Below are positions 1-8,502 of a DNA stretch of 13,341 bases, in pieces. Each line of letters starts with the position of its first letter. Position 1 is the first letter of the stretch. The notes beneath the pieces were generated by a model. The model was not told where the DNA came from. It made no database searches and was given only the letters and a program-made list of their open reading frames with translations. The stretch is taken from positions 1-13,341 of the forward strand of contig JAITCP010000009.1 in the NCBI GenBank assembly GCA_031283025.1, read 5' to 3'. The translations under genes were made by a program, and so were the position numbers. The DNA is from Spirochaetaceae bacterium (GTDB lineage: Bacteria > Spirochaetota > Spirochaetia > Treponematales > Breznakiellaceae).

Positions 1-166
1 GGGGTGTTCTTCCCGCCGCCCATATGCAGCAAAACACATAAAGCGTCCGTTTTTTCAGTGATATTTGCCGCAGGTGCGCTTCCCCCAATAATCAGAAACA
101 CCCGGCTGTTGTTTCGGCAGGGTAAAAGGCCGGAGCGTTTGTTCGATGGCGGGTATATTTGCGGTA

Positions 167-3100
167 TTACCACAGTAACAGTTTCTCCCGGTCTGCGATA
201 AAGCCCATTTCCGCCAGAAGCGGAGTGTGGGGGCTTTCTGCGGCAGGGTTGCCGTTGATCATTTCCAAAGTAATTTTTTTTACCGGATGGCAGGCCCTGG
301 TACGGGGCAGGGATAGAAAGGCCAAAATCCGCCCGATGTCCGGATCGTCCTCCCCCACAAATAATTCCAGTTCCTTGCCGCTTTTACTTGAAACCGCCGC
401 CAGGTCCTTTCCCCGGAAACAAAGCCGGGAAGTAATATTTCTTGCGGGAAGGCGGGGATCAAGTCCGGCGATATTCCAGCCTGCGGGACTGGCGGGATCG
501 GCGGCATTGAACCAGTATACCGGGGCGGTAGTTCCGGCGGCGGCGCTTCCTGCAATAGTAACGTTTCCGGCGTTACTGGTCATACCGGCTGCCGCTTCCA
601 CCGCCTCCAGTTCTTCCGCTATTGAAGGGGAAGCAAACTGGAGGGAGTCGATCCCTTCAAAGAAGCGGCCTGTTACCAGTTCCCCCGCCAGTTCCATGCG
701 CCGCATGGCGGGGAGCAGTTCTGTCCAGGAAAAGAGGCTTTCCGTTTCCAGCAGAGGCCGGCAGAGTATGCCCCAGCGGCGGAGGAGAAGCCGGACCCGC
801 TCGCAGTTCAATTCCTCCCTTTCCAGTGCGGAAAATTCATAAACGCCGGAACTGTCCGTGTCCAGCGAAAACATACGGCCCGGAACCGGCGCCCCTTCCC
901 GCCAGCGTTCGCGGAGCGCTCGTGGAATGTGCGCCTGTCCCTGCCGGAGACTGCGGCCTGTTCCACGGTATGCGGGAAGTACCCCCGGCAATTTTGCCAC
1001 CGTTACATTTACCGGCGGCATTTTTTTGGGAAGCGAGGACGGCGTGTCCTTCTCCGGGCAAAAACCCCTTTCTATGCCGCGGCGTATGCCTTCCCAGGTG
1101 TCGGAGGAAAGCCTGCCCTGCCAGGCCGCTTCCCAGATCGCTGTGGCTGTATTGGCAGCGTCATTGCCTGGCAGAGCGTTATTATTTAACGGGGCGTTTT
1201 CCGCCAGGCTTTCAAGAGCGTCTTTTATTTCCCAGAAATTCCGGTAACCGGCGCAAATTTCAGCAAGCAGGGGAACAAGCGCGGATGTTGTTTCATGTTC
1301 TTTGCGGAAGGCGCTCAAATCCGCCAGTTCCAGTTCTTCCGGGGCGGCGAAGGCGGAACGTTCCCTGCCCGCCCCAAACCAGACAAGCCGGCTGTCTTTC
1401 AAAAGGGAGTCGAGTTTCTCCGGCCTGTACTGTTTAATACGGGCGGGGAAAATCTCCGTTTCCCAAAGCCGCACCGGAGCGGGATAACAGGACAAACAGT
1501 ACTCTTCGCCGCCGCTTAAAATGGCGGCGTTTGCCGCACTTGTAATCGCAGGGTTTTCGATTAAGCCCTGACGGAGGGCGACGAAGGGAACAAGAAGCGA
1601 CGCGGGCCGTTCTTTTATCTGAGGACGGGCTTTTTTGCGGGCAAGCCGGAGGAGGAGTTCATAATTTTCCGCATCGCAGTAATGGTGTTCTCCGCTTCCT
1701 TCAACATTGACATCCCTAACGGCATCCTCCGTATCAACAAGCGCGTCCAGGGCATCTTCCGCCTCCGCCCGAGTGCAGCCAAAAACCGCCGCGACCCGTT
1801 CCGGTACAAGCGGCCCCTGAAATCTGATCCATTCACCCAGATTGCAGAGAAGTCCGGCTTCTTCCGATACAGCGGCAGTTTTGCCGGGTATGGCGGTTTT
1901 GGCGGCAGTGTTTGTTCCGGCGGAAGTTTTTCCGGGCATGACAGTTTCGTCGGCAGTGGCGGTTCCGGCGGCAATGGCGGTTCCGGCGTGAATCACTACG
2001 GGAAGTGCTGCTCCGGAAAGTGTAAGGGTACGGAGCCGCCCGCCCAGAGAAGCATCGGCGGCAAGCTGTTCCTGCAAAGGGGAAGGCAGCGCCGTTATGA
2101 GTGTTCCCCATTCATCAAGGGGGATGGCGATGCGATCCTTAACCCACTGGGAGAGGCTGAGTGCGTCTTCCGGGGCATAGCCGGGAATCTCCCTACGCTG
2201 CCGGGCGGCAAAGGAACTTGCCGCGGCTGCTTTGATCGCCGGACGCAGTGAAGGATCGCTTAATGCGTCGGCAATGGCTTTATCGGAAAGACTGCCGCCG
2301 CCAATACCGCTTTTACGTTCCGCTTTCACGGATGTACTGCCCGGCAAATCTTTCCGCTCATCGTACTCGTACATGAAACTGTTGGTTTCCATCCATGAAA
2401 GATTCCGGGCAAAGGGAGACGGCCAAACGCTTCTGAAAAAGCGCAAGTTTACCGTGCCGGAACCAATGTCTTCCAGCAAAGAGCGGAAGCCTTCCATGTC
2501 GAAACTGTCCGCCAAACAGCTCCGCCATGCTTCAGTGATCACCGGAAAATCGCCGTAAGCGGCAACCCGGTCATAGAGGCGCTTTGCCCGCTGACGCATC
2601 ACCCACAGGGGAATGCGCCTTCCGTACATTCCGCGGGGAAGGATCATCGATCGCTCCGCCGCTTCCCTGAATGCCGCTCCAAAAATTCCTGACGCTTCAA
2701 GGCGTTTTTTGAAATAATTTTCCCCGCCGGAAGCCAGCGCTGTAACGCAATCTTTGATCAAAGGCAGGAGATCCGGTTTTCCTGAATATGCTTCCGCCGC
2801 AATCCGGGGAAGTTGGAGCAGTACGGCATTGTCATCGGGAACCGCTTCACAGCGTATTAGTGTTTTTTCTTCCACCACGGAAGAAAGAGCCATGGCAAGG
2901 GGGTAATTAACCGCCCCGCCGCGAAAAGTGTGGAACAGTATCTGACACGCATCGGGACGCTGCGCCGGTTTGTCAATAATTTCTACCGGAATGTTTTTGT
3001 GATCCGGCAAGGGAATGTTCCCCTGAGCTTTCCGCTGATGAGCAAGAAAATCTCCCAGAGAATCGGCGGCTTCCGTGCCAAGCATTGCCGAATTTGGCAC

Positions 3101-4993
3101 AAGGGCGCTTTTATTGTAAGCGTCAAAAAAATCCAAAGTACGGCGGCACAGTTCCGCGCTGCGAAAAACAGTGTCCGCTTTCCAGAAAGGCTGGTAATCC
3201 GCCGCTTCCCTTCGGGGAGTAACGATCACCGCTTCGCTGCCGATCTCCGTGATGCTCCATGATCGGGCGCCAAAATCAAAACTGTCCCCGGTTCTCCGTT
3301 CCCAGACAAACTCCTCGTCAAGCTCGCCAATCTTTGTTCCATCCTGCAGCCGCAGGGAATAAAGCCCGCGGCTGGGGATCACTCCCCCCGATGTGTAGAG
3401 CAGCGCCAGAGTTCCTTCCGCCGGGTAGAGTTTTCCGGCAGAATTGCCGCCGGAAGATTCCGTTGTGTCATGGTAGAGGCGCGGCTTTAGTTCCCGCAGG
3501 CGGAGGCCGTTTTCCTCCTGCGCCGGAAAATATTTTCCGGTAAGCATGGCGATCACCTGGTCAAATGAAGATCGGGCCAAGCCGGAAAAAACGGAAAAAC
3601 CCCGGATTATGTTGTACAGTTCCTCCGGAGCGCGGGGCTGTTCGGCGCAAAGGGCTAACGCTGTTTGTGCAAGTATGTCCAGCGGATTTTTGACAGGCCT
3701 AATCGCTTCTATTTCCCTGTCCGCCACCGCTCCCGCCATCACCGCTCCCATAAGGAGATCCATTCCGTGGAAAGGGATAAGGAAGCCTCTGCTTTCCTCA
3801 CCCACGCCGTGTCCGGATCGCCCTATGCGTTGGAGGGCGCGGGCGCAGGAAGAAGGAGTGCCGGCGAGGAGCACCTCGTCCACATCCCCTATGTCCAGCC
3901 CCAGTTCCAGAGAAGACGTTGCCACTACGCAGGGTACAGCGCCCTGCACAAGGCTTTGTTCCACATCGCGGCGGAGTTCTTTGGAAAGCGAACCGTGGTG
4001 GCACAGGGCCAGCCGTTCGCCCGCCGTGGCGTTTACTACAAAGGCGATTCGTTCCGCCCTGCGTCGTGAATCGGTAAACACAAGTAGCGTGCCTTTCCGA
4101 TCCGTCCGGTTCAACACGCTAATCCTTTCCAGAATATGGGCTGCAAGAACCGCATAGCGCGGGCCGTAATGGCCTGCCGCCGTGCTTATATGCGGAATGT
4201 TTTCCGCTTCCAGCGGAAACTCCACAGTAAAGCGGATTTTTTTTTCCGCCGGAGGGGCGACGATGACAAGTGGGCGTTTTGTATATGCGCCGTTTTTGCC
4301 CGGAACGAGGCCTCCGGCAAATTCCGCCGCCAGTTCCAGCGGATTCACCGTGGCGGACAAAGCGACACGCTGGAACGATGCGCCGGCGCGCTCCGATGTG
4401 CCGTCATGTGCTAACGTGCCGTCCGGCCGGCCTGTAATGCGCTGCAACCGGTCAATCTGGCAGGAAAGAAACGCGCCCCGCTTGGTTCCCATAACGGCGT
4501 GAACTTCGTCTATGATCAGGTATTTGACATGGGACAGCACTTCCCGTCCCTGTGGATTGAGCAGTATGATTGCAAGACTTTCCAGCGTTACCGCCAGTAT
4601 GGAAGGGGGATGAAGGAGGAAGCGCCGCCGTTCGGATTGGGGAGTGTCGCCGGAACGTGTCTCCGCCCGGATACGGAAAACCGGACTGCCCTCCCCTGCC
4701 CGCCGCTTGAGTTCCTCAATGGGTTCAACAAGGTTTCTGCGTATGTCTTCATTAAGGGCCTTGAGGGGTGAGACATAAAGTACGGCGCATTTTTCCGGGT
4801 CCCACGTGCCGTCAATAAAACGGGAAATGGCGGCCAGAAAAGCGGTAAGCGTCTTGCCGCTGCCCGTTGGGGCAATCGCCAGAATGTCTTTTCCCGCGGT
4901 GATAAGCGGCCATGCTTCTTCCTGTACTGCGGTGGGCCTGCCGTAGGTTTCAGAAAACCACGCGGCAACCAGGGGATGAAACGGCAGTGACAT
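167..4993 (-). CDS. lhr: Lhr-type ATP-dependent DNA helicase (Lhr-Core plus Lhr-CTD)
   Basis: Large superfamily 2 3'-5' DNA helicase of the Lhr family, whose members act in DNA repair. The 1608-residue length fits the long bacterial form (E. coli Lhr is about 1540). Seen motifs: Walker A APTGSGKT at residues 41-48, DEVH at 162-165, SAT at 213-215, LLVFTDSR at 303-310, the motif V region around 356-372 (LELGLDIGD), and QRIGRSGH at 388-395. The winged-helix and beta-barrel Lhr-Core region follows. The C-terminal half carries Lhr-CTD-like sequence (RVRLLLRRWGI and RRMELAGELV near the end). The start matches the family N-terminus (FHPLVAAWF) and lies 6 nt behind a TATACT box with no Shine-Dalgarno. 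Low-complexity Ala/Gly/Thr inserts occur near residues 1003-1040, 1268-1290 and 1467-1492. It is transcribed divergently from the ABC operon. The family call is firm; the cellular role is inferred. Confidence 0.95.
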   Translation of the reverse strand: MSLPFHPLVAAWFSETYGRPTAVQEEAWPLITAGKDILAIAPTGSGKTLTAFLAAISRFIDGTWDPEKCAVLYVSPLKALNEDIRRNLVEPIEELKRRAGEGSPVFRIRAETRSGDTPQSERRRFLLHPPSILAVTLESLAIILLNPQGREVLSHVKYLIIDEVHAVMGTKRGAFLSCQIDRLQRITGRPDGTLAHDGTSERAGASFQRVALSATVNPLELAAEFAGGLVPGKNGAYTKRPLVIVAPPAEKKIRFTVEFPLEAENIPHISTAAGHYGPRYAVLAAHILERISVLNRTDRKGTLLVFTDSRRRAERIAFVVNATAGERLALCHHGSLSKELRRDVEQSLVQGAVPCVVATSSLELGLDIGDVDEVLLAGTPSSCARALQRIGRSGHGVGEESRGFLIPFHGMDLLMGAVMAGAVADREIEAIRPVKNPLDILAQTALALCAEQPRAPEELYNIIRGFSVFSGLARSSFDQVIAMLTGKYFPAQEENGLRLRELKPRLYHDTTESSGGNSAGKLYPAEGTLALLYTSGGVIPSRGLYSLRLQDGTKIGELDEEFVWERRTGDSFDFGARSWSITEIGSEAVIVTPRREAADYQPFWKADTVFRSAELCRRTLDFFDAYNKSALVPNSAMLGTEAADSLGDFLAHQRKAQGNIPLPDHKNIPVEIIDKPAQRPDACQILFHTFRGGAVNYPLAMALSSVVEEKTLIRCEAVPDDNAVLLQLPRIAAEAYSGKPDLLPLIKDCVTALASGGENYFKKRLEASGIFGAAFREAAERSMILPRGMYGRRIPLWVMRQRAKRLYDRVAAYGDFPVITEAWRSCLADSFDMEGFRSLLEDIGSGTVNLRFFRSVWPSPFARNLSWMETNSFMYEYDERKDLPGSTSVKAERKSGIGGGSLSDKAIADALSDPSLRPAIKAAAASSFAARQRREIPGYAPEDALSLSQWVKDRIAIPLDEWGTLITALPSPLQEQLAADASLGGRLRTLTLSGAALPVVIHAGTAIAAGTATADETVMPGKTSAGTNTAAKTAIPGKTAAVSEEAGLLCNLGEWIRFQGPLVPERVAAVFGCTRAEAEDALDALVDTEDAVRDVNVEGSGEHHYCDAENYELLLRLARKKARPQIKERPASLLVPFVALRQGLIENPAITSAANAAILSGGEEYCLSCYPAPVRLWETEIFPARIKQYRPEKLDSLLKDSRLVWFGAGRERSAFAAPEELELADLSAFRKEHETTSALVPLLAEICAGYRNFWEIKDALESLAENAPLNNNALPGNDAANTATAIWEAAWQGRLSSDTWEGIRRGIERGFCPEKDTPSSLPKKMPPVNVTVAKLPGVLPAYRGTGRSLRQGQAHIPRALRERWREGAPVPGRMFSLDTDSSGVYEFSALEREELNCERVRLLLRRWGILCRPLLETESLFSWTELLPAMRRMELAGELVTGRFFEGIDSLQFASPSIAEELEAVEAAAGMTSNAGNVTIAGSAAAGTTAPVYWFNAADPASPAGWNIAGLDPRLPARNITSRLCFRGKDLAAVSSKSGKELELFVGEDDPDIGRILAFLSLPRTRACHPVKKITLEMINGNPAAESPHTPLLAEMGFIADREKLLLW
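1874..1987 (-). repeat. In-frame coding minisatellite in lhr (48-bp tandem repeat plus 18-bp unit)
   Basis: Read on the coding strand, this stretch is built of degenerate 18-bp and 12-bp units encoding hexapeptides and tetrapeptides with Thr at position 3: AGTAIA, AGTATA, DETVMP, GKTS, AGTNTA, AKTAIP, GKTA. Two consecutive 48-bp blocks (1922-1969 and 1874-1921) encode 16-residue repeats that match at 10 of 16 positions, preceded by one extra 18-bp unit (1970-1987). All units are multiples of three, so the frame is kept. The insert corresponds to Lhr residues 1003-1040 and probably forms a flexible linker. Confidence 0.8.
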
Positions 4994-4999
4994 TGGCTT

Positions 5000-5008
5000 A
5001 GTATACCA
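5000..5008 (-). promoter_or_regulatory. Extended -10 promoter of lhr, leaderless spacing
   Basis: On the minus strand the sequence reads TGG-TATACT, an extended -10 element (TGn followed by a hexamer 5/6 identical to TATAAT). No convincing -35 box lies 16-18 bp upstream, as is usual for extended -10 promoters. The ATG of lhr begins 6 nt after the hexamer, so transcription would be expected to start at or next to the A of the start codon, giving a leaderless mRNA. Confidence 0.55.
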
Positions 5009-5056
5009 TGTTCATTCGTTACCGCCCATTACACCATCGGGCCGAAATTAAAAGAA

Positions 5057-5175
5057 GGGAATCTCTAAAAACTTCTGTTTTTAGAGATTTACCGCTTAAA
5101 AACGCACGTTTCGCAGCCCAAAGGGCGAGAAACTGCAAAGGAACCTCTGAAAACAACCGGTTTTTAGAGGTTCCC
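5057..5175. repeat. MITE-like composite palindrome, copies A and B of the dispersed repeat family
   Basis: The outer ends are inverted repeats: GGGAATCTCTAAAAAC at 5057-5072 and GTTTTTAGAGGTTCCC at 5160-5175, matching at 15 of 16 positions. Each end is also a hairpin. Copy A (5060-5089) has perfect 13-bp arms and a 4-nt loop. Copy B (5140-5174) has 15-bp arms with one G-T wobble and a 5-nt loop. Between them is a third imperfect hairpin (GCCC-AAA-GGGC core at 5116-5126). Related palindromes occur at 11328-11356 and 13177-13208. There is no coding potential. It could be a miniature transposable element or a repeat giving structured RNA. Confidence 0.7.
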
Positions 5176-5200
5176 GGTAGTTATTAAGCAGGTTTTTTTT

Positions 5201-5206
5201 TATAAT
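5201..5206 (+). promoter_or_regulatory. -10 box (TATAAT) of the ABC transporter operon
   Basis: A perfect TATAAT follows a run of nine T and ends 6 nt before the first ATG at 5213. The -35 position (around 5178-5183) is a poor match and lies just outside the composite palindrome ending at 5175. If used, transcription would start at about 5213, giving a leaderless mRNA for that ATG or a 21-nt leader for the alternative ATG at 5234. Confidence 0.5.
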
Positions 5207-5212
5207 CGTGTT

Positions 5213-6757
5213 ATGCAACAATACCGAGTTTTTATGCACACAAAGAAAACATCAATATTTGCGTTGTTTTTATTAACGCTTATTATAGCCCTGTTTCCCT
5301 CGTGCCGGAAAAATGACAGAGAGGCGGCGGAACTGCGTTACGGTTTTACCACCGAACCCAAAACGCTTGACCCGCTTAATACCAAGAACGCTACGGCGGA
5401 CGGCAGAAGCATCCTTTTCAATGTTTTTGAAGGGCTGGTAAAACCTGATACAGACGGGACATTACTGCCCTGTGTTGCCGAATCTTGGACAATAGAGCAG
5501 GATGCACTTGTTTACACTTTCACTCTCAGAGAAGGTGTCCGTTTCCATGACGGTTCGGTTGTAAGCGCCGCCGATGTCAAATTCAGTCTGGATACGGCAG
5601 CCGCCGCTGGTTTTGATGGCTTGAACAGAATAGAAAGTGTAACGATTACCACAGATAACCGCGTAAGAGTAACCCTTAAAGCGCCTGACCTGGAATTTCT
5701 TCCGTATATAACAGTCGGAATTGTAAAAGCGGGAAATAACGATCGAGAGAAAAACATCATTGGGACGGGTCCTTTCTTTATCGAAAGTTTTACTTCTCAG
5801 AGAAATCTTGTATTAAAAAAATTTGACGGCTATTGGCAGAGGCACATCGCACAGCCTCAGGACGTTCCGCTTCTGGATAAAGTAACTATCATGTTCTACG
5901 CGAATGTAGAAGCTATGATGATTGCTTTGCGCAGCGGAAACATCGACGGCGCAAATCTGGTCGGTTCTTTTGCCGCTCAGCTTGACCACAGAAATTTTGA
6001 TGTTATTGACAGTTATTCAGCGGCGGTACATCTTCTGGCGCTCAATAACGCCGCTGTCCCTCTTGATGATATTCGCGTACGCAGGGCTATAAATTACGGC
6101 GTTGACGTTCAGGGGATAATAGACGGCGCTTTTTTTGGAAACGGCGTTCCTTCGGGCAGTCCTATAATTCCCGGATTACCCGCGTACTATGAAGCGTCTT
6201 TAAGTTATCCGTATGATCCGCAAAAAGCGCGCTATCTTCTTGCCGAAGCAGGTTTTGATAACACACGCAAACCGTCGCTTGAAATTACAGTTCCTTCCGA
6301 ATACACTATGCATGTCGATACTGCCCAGGTAATTGTAAGCCAGCTTGAACAAATAGGAATTACCGCTACCGTTAAACTTGTTGACTGGAATACATGGCTT
6401 TCCGAAATTTACAGGGGACGCAAGTTTCAGGCGACTATTATTTCATTGGACAGTCCGACTGTCTCCGCGCGAAGTTTCCTAACCCGTTACAGATCAGATA
6501 ATGACAGTAATTTTATCAATTTTTCAAACGTAGATTTTGACAAGGTTTATGAAGACCTTCTTACGGAAACAGACGACGCAAAAAGAAAACTGCTGTACAA
6601 AGACGCGCAGCGCATAATTACCGCAGACGCGGCAAGCGTTTATATACAGGATATTCTTTATTATAAAGTTTTCCGCGCCGGCGCTTTCGCGGGAGCGAAA
6701 AATTATCCGTTATTAGTGGTTGACTTTTCTTCAATTTACAGGATACAGACGAATTGA
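5213..6757 (+). CDS. Family 5 extracellular solute-binding lipoprotein (peptide/nickel-type ABC receptor)
   Basis: Substrate receptor of the ABC importer encoded by the next four genes, 514 residues, typical length for SBP_bac_5. The N-terminus is a lipoprotein signal: basic residues, a hydrophobic stretch and a relaxed lipobox FPSC with Cys31, as is common in spirochetes. Family landmarks follow: EPKTLDPLN near residues 48-56, LFNVFEGLV, the segment YTFTLREGVRFHDG, GTGPF, and VRRAINYGVD. The first ATG lies 6 nt behind a TATAAT box with no Shine-Dalgarno. ATG at 5234 would give a more typical signal peptide starting MHTKK and may be the true start. Its stop codon overlaps the start of the next gene. 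The ligand cannot be read from sequence: peptides, nickel and metal-metallophore complexes are all possible in this family. Confidence 0.9.
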   Translation: MQQYRVFMHTKKTSIFALFLLTLIIALFPSCRKNDREAAELRYGFTTEPKTLDPLNTKNATADGRSILFNVFEGLVKPDTDGTLLPCVAESWTIEQDALVYTFTLREGVRFHDGSVVSAADVKFSLDTAAAAGFDGLNRIESVTITTDNRVRVTLKAPDLEFLPYITVGIVKAGNNDREKNIIGTGPFFIESFTSQRNLVLKKFDGYWQRHIAQPQDVPLLDKVTIMFYANVEAMMIALRSGNIDGANLVGSFAAQLDHRNFDVIDSYSAAVHLLALNNAAVPLDDIRVRRAINYGVDVQGIIDGAFFGNGVPSGSPIIPGLPAYYEASLSYPYDPQKARYLLAEAGFDNTRKPSLEITVPSEYTMHVDTAQVIVSQLEQIGITATVKLVDWNTWLSEIYRGRKFQATIISLDSPTVSARSFLTRYRSDNDSNFINFSNVDFDKVYEDLLTETDDAKRKLLYKDAQRIITADAASVYIQDILYYKVFRAGAFAGAKNYPLLVVDFSSIYRIQTN

Positions 6758-7710
6758 ATTTTATATTCAGAAGAATCGTTATTGCCTTAATTACGGTTTT
6801 TCTTGTTTCGATTTTCTGTTTCCTTGCTTTCAGCGTTATTCGAGGAGACCCGGCTAGTTTCCTTGCAGGCATTAACGCTTCACAGGAACAATTATCCGCG
6901 TTACGCGAAGAAATGGGGCTTAACCGCAATGTTGTTACACGCTATCTTGAATGGCTGTCCGGCTTTCTTTCAGGCAGAACCGGCGTCTCATTTAGTTTCC
7001 GGGGAGAGGCAATTTCCTCTCTTGTCGCTCAGCGCCTTCCCGTTACCGTAACTCTGGCACTGCTTTCGCTTTTTTTTGTCTTGCTGATTTCCGTACCTGT
7101 TTCACTGTTAACTGTCAATCGTGAAGGAAGCATACTTGACGGCATTGTAAATTTTTTCACCGCCGCCGGATTAAGCACGCCGGGTTTTTTTATGGGATTG
7201 CTTTTTATTTTTATTTTTGGCTTTGGTTTAAAACTTTTTATTCCGGGCGAATATATTGATTACAGCGAAAACTTATTTGGCTTTATCCGCTGTCTTTGTT
7301 TTCCCGCCCTTGCAATAGCGCTCCCAAACGCCGCGATTCTTGTCAATTTTTTAAGAGGCTCCCTCTTTCAGGAATTGCGAAGCGATTATGTGATAACGGC
7401 AAGAAGCAAGGGCGCGGACGGACTTTACATACTGCGCCGCCACGTTTTGAAAAACGCGCTGTTGCCGGCTGTTACCATATTCGCCATGATAATTGCCGAA
7501 GTTTTTTCCGGCAGTATCGTCATTGAACAGGTTTTTACAATTCCGGGAATTGGCAGACTTTTAATCGCGGCAATAAGTTCCAGAGATTACCCGCTAATTC
7601 AATCTCTAATGGTTTACATCGCCTTTATTATTGTTGCCGCCAATACTCTTGCGGACATTGCAATCATGATTATAGACCCAAGAATCAGAGAGGCAAGGGA
7701 TATAAGATGA
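6754..7710 (+). CDS. ABC transporter permease, DppB/OppB/NikB type
   Basis: First inner-membrane subunit of the importer, 318 residues, normal for the DppB/NikB family. An N-terminal membrane helix is followed by a periplasmic segment and a core with several hydrophobic helices. The cytoplasmic coupling (EAA) loop is present as DYVITARSKGAD followed by RRHVLKNALLPAV, and the C-terminal family signature FTIPGIGRLL is intact. The start is TTG, in the pattern TTGA that overlaps the stop of the receptor gene. An AGGA sits 10 nt upstream (6740-6743). It overlaps the next gene in the same way (ATGA), which indicates translational coupling. Confidence 0.93.
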   Translation: MNFIFRRIVIALITVFLVSIFCFLAFSVIRGDPASFLAGINASQEQLSALREEMGLNRNVVTRYLEWLSGFLSGRTGVSFSFRGEAISSLVAQRLPVTVTLALLSLFFVLLISVPVSLLTVNREGSILDGIVNFFTAAGLSTPGFFMGLLFIFIFGFGLKLFIPGEYIDYSENLFGFIRCLCFPALAIALPNAAILVNFLRGSLFQELRSDYVITARSKGADGLYILRRHVLKNALLPAVTIFAMIIAEVFSGSIVIEQVFTIPGIGRLLIAAISSRDYPLIQSLMVYIAFIIVAANTLADIAIMIIDPRIREARDIR

Positions 7711-8501
7711 GAACAAACGCGCTGAGAATCGGAGCCGCTATTGGCGTTATCATTGTTACAATGTCTTTATTAAGCCTGATTTGGGTTCCGTATAATTACA
7801 ACCGAATGGATCATTCAAAACGCCTTACGCCTCCGTCCGCCGGACATCTTCTGGGAACCGATAACTTTGGAAGGGATATTTTTTCGCGCATCATGGCAGG
7901 GGGAAGAAATTCCCTGCTTCTTGCTATATGCACCGTAACGGGGGCTGCGGCTGTTGGAAGTTTGCTGGGCCTTTTAGCCGGTTATCTTGGCGGAATTACC
8001 GGAGAGATAATAATGCGCATTATTGACACGCTTAATTCATTTCCCGGAATAGTACTTGCGCTCCTCTTGGTCGCGGTAATGGACAACAGCCAGTTCAGCC
8101 TGTTTTTTGCGCTTCTCATTCTTTTTACGCCGAGTTACACCCGCGTTATGCGCACAGGGGCATTGCGATACAAAAACGCTTCTTTTATACAGGCGGAAAA
8201 AATACTTGGCGCGGGTTTTTTTTTTTTTTTTTTCATTCATATTCTGACAAATCTTGCCCCATCGCTTCTTTCCGCTTCTGTATTGGGGCTTTCAAACGCA
8301 ATTCTTGCGGAAGCCGCCATGAGCTATCTGGGAATGGGCATACAGCCGCCTGAACCTTCATGGGGGCGGATGCTATTTGAAGCGCAGGCGTGGTTTTTCA
8401 ACGCGCCGTGGTGCGCCATTGCGCCGGGTGTTTTCATAATGTTAACAGTTATCGCTTTTCATCTGTTAGGCGAAGGTCTTCGCAAAAGGTTTGGAGGCTA
8501 G
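7707..8501 (+). CDS. ABC transporter permease, DppC/OppC/NikC type, with 18-T tract
   Basis: Second inner-membrane subunit, 264 residues, close to NikC length. The family motif LGTDNFGRDIFSRIM is followed by several membrane helices and the C-terminal landmarks LGMGIQPPEPSWGRML and APGVFIML. The ATG overlaps the upstream stop (ATGA), with AAGGGA 6 nt before it. The oddity is a run of 18 T at 8216-8233 that encodes Gly170 and six Phe (171-176) in the EAA coupling loop. Relatives usually have polar and basic residues there, as in LGAS followed by RIIFRHILPN. The loop length is preserved and the frame is open, so it reads as functional, but a one-base slip would truncate the protein within the loop region. 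A sequencing error in the tract is possible. Confidence 0.9.
   Translation: MRTNALRIGAAIGVIIVTMSLLSLIWVPYNYNRMDHSKRLTPPSAGHLLGTDNFGRDIFSRIMAGGRNSLLLAICTVTGAAAVGSLLGLLAGYLGGITGEIIMRIIDTLNSFPGIVLALLLVAVMDNSQFSLFFALLILFTPSYTRVMRTGALRYKNASFIQAEKILGAGFFFFFFIHILTNLAPSLLSASVLGLSNAILAEAAMSYLGMGIQPPEPSWGRMLFEAQAWFFNAPWCAIAPGVFIMLTVIAFHLLGEGLRKRFGG
8216..8233 (+). repeat. 18-bp poly-T homopolymer inside permease gene
   Basis: Eighteen consecutive T in a coding region. With the present length the reading frame continues to a normal family C-terminus (LGMGIQPPEPSWGRML). Any change not divisible by three breaks the frame. Runs of this length are known to slip in replication and transcription, and to be error-prone in sequencing. 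Confidence 0.95.
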
Positions 8502-8502
8502 A

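Noticed and set aside
1..166. Open frames at the left edge: a plus-strand frame from base 1 to 201, and a minus-strand frame that could begin near 94 (GTG, VFLIIGGSAPAAN) and leave the window
   Set aside because: The plus-strand frame overlaps the end of lhr and matches no family. The minus-strand frame may be the start of a gene behind lhr, but only about 30 codons are visible, no clear Shine-Dalgarno precedes it and I do not recognise it.
1874..1987. CRISPR-like array or Gly/Ser-rich plus-strand gene
   Set aside because: The repeats are contiguous, degenerate and in frame with lhr on the minus strand, with no spacers. The Gly-rich plus-strand translation is the antisense of this coding repeat.
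159..4771. Many long plus-strand open frames opposite lhr, for example 159-842, 622-1437 and 1682-2251
   Set aside because: They are antisense frames of a GC-rich gene. Their products are Arg/Pro/Ser- or Gly/Ser-rich with no recognisable domains, while the minus-strand helicase is unambiguous.
5060..5174. Copies A and B as ordinary intrinsic terminators
   Set aside because: They lie between divergent genes where no transcript should end, and no T-run follows the stems.
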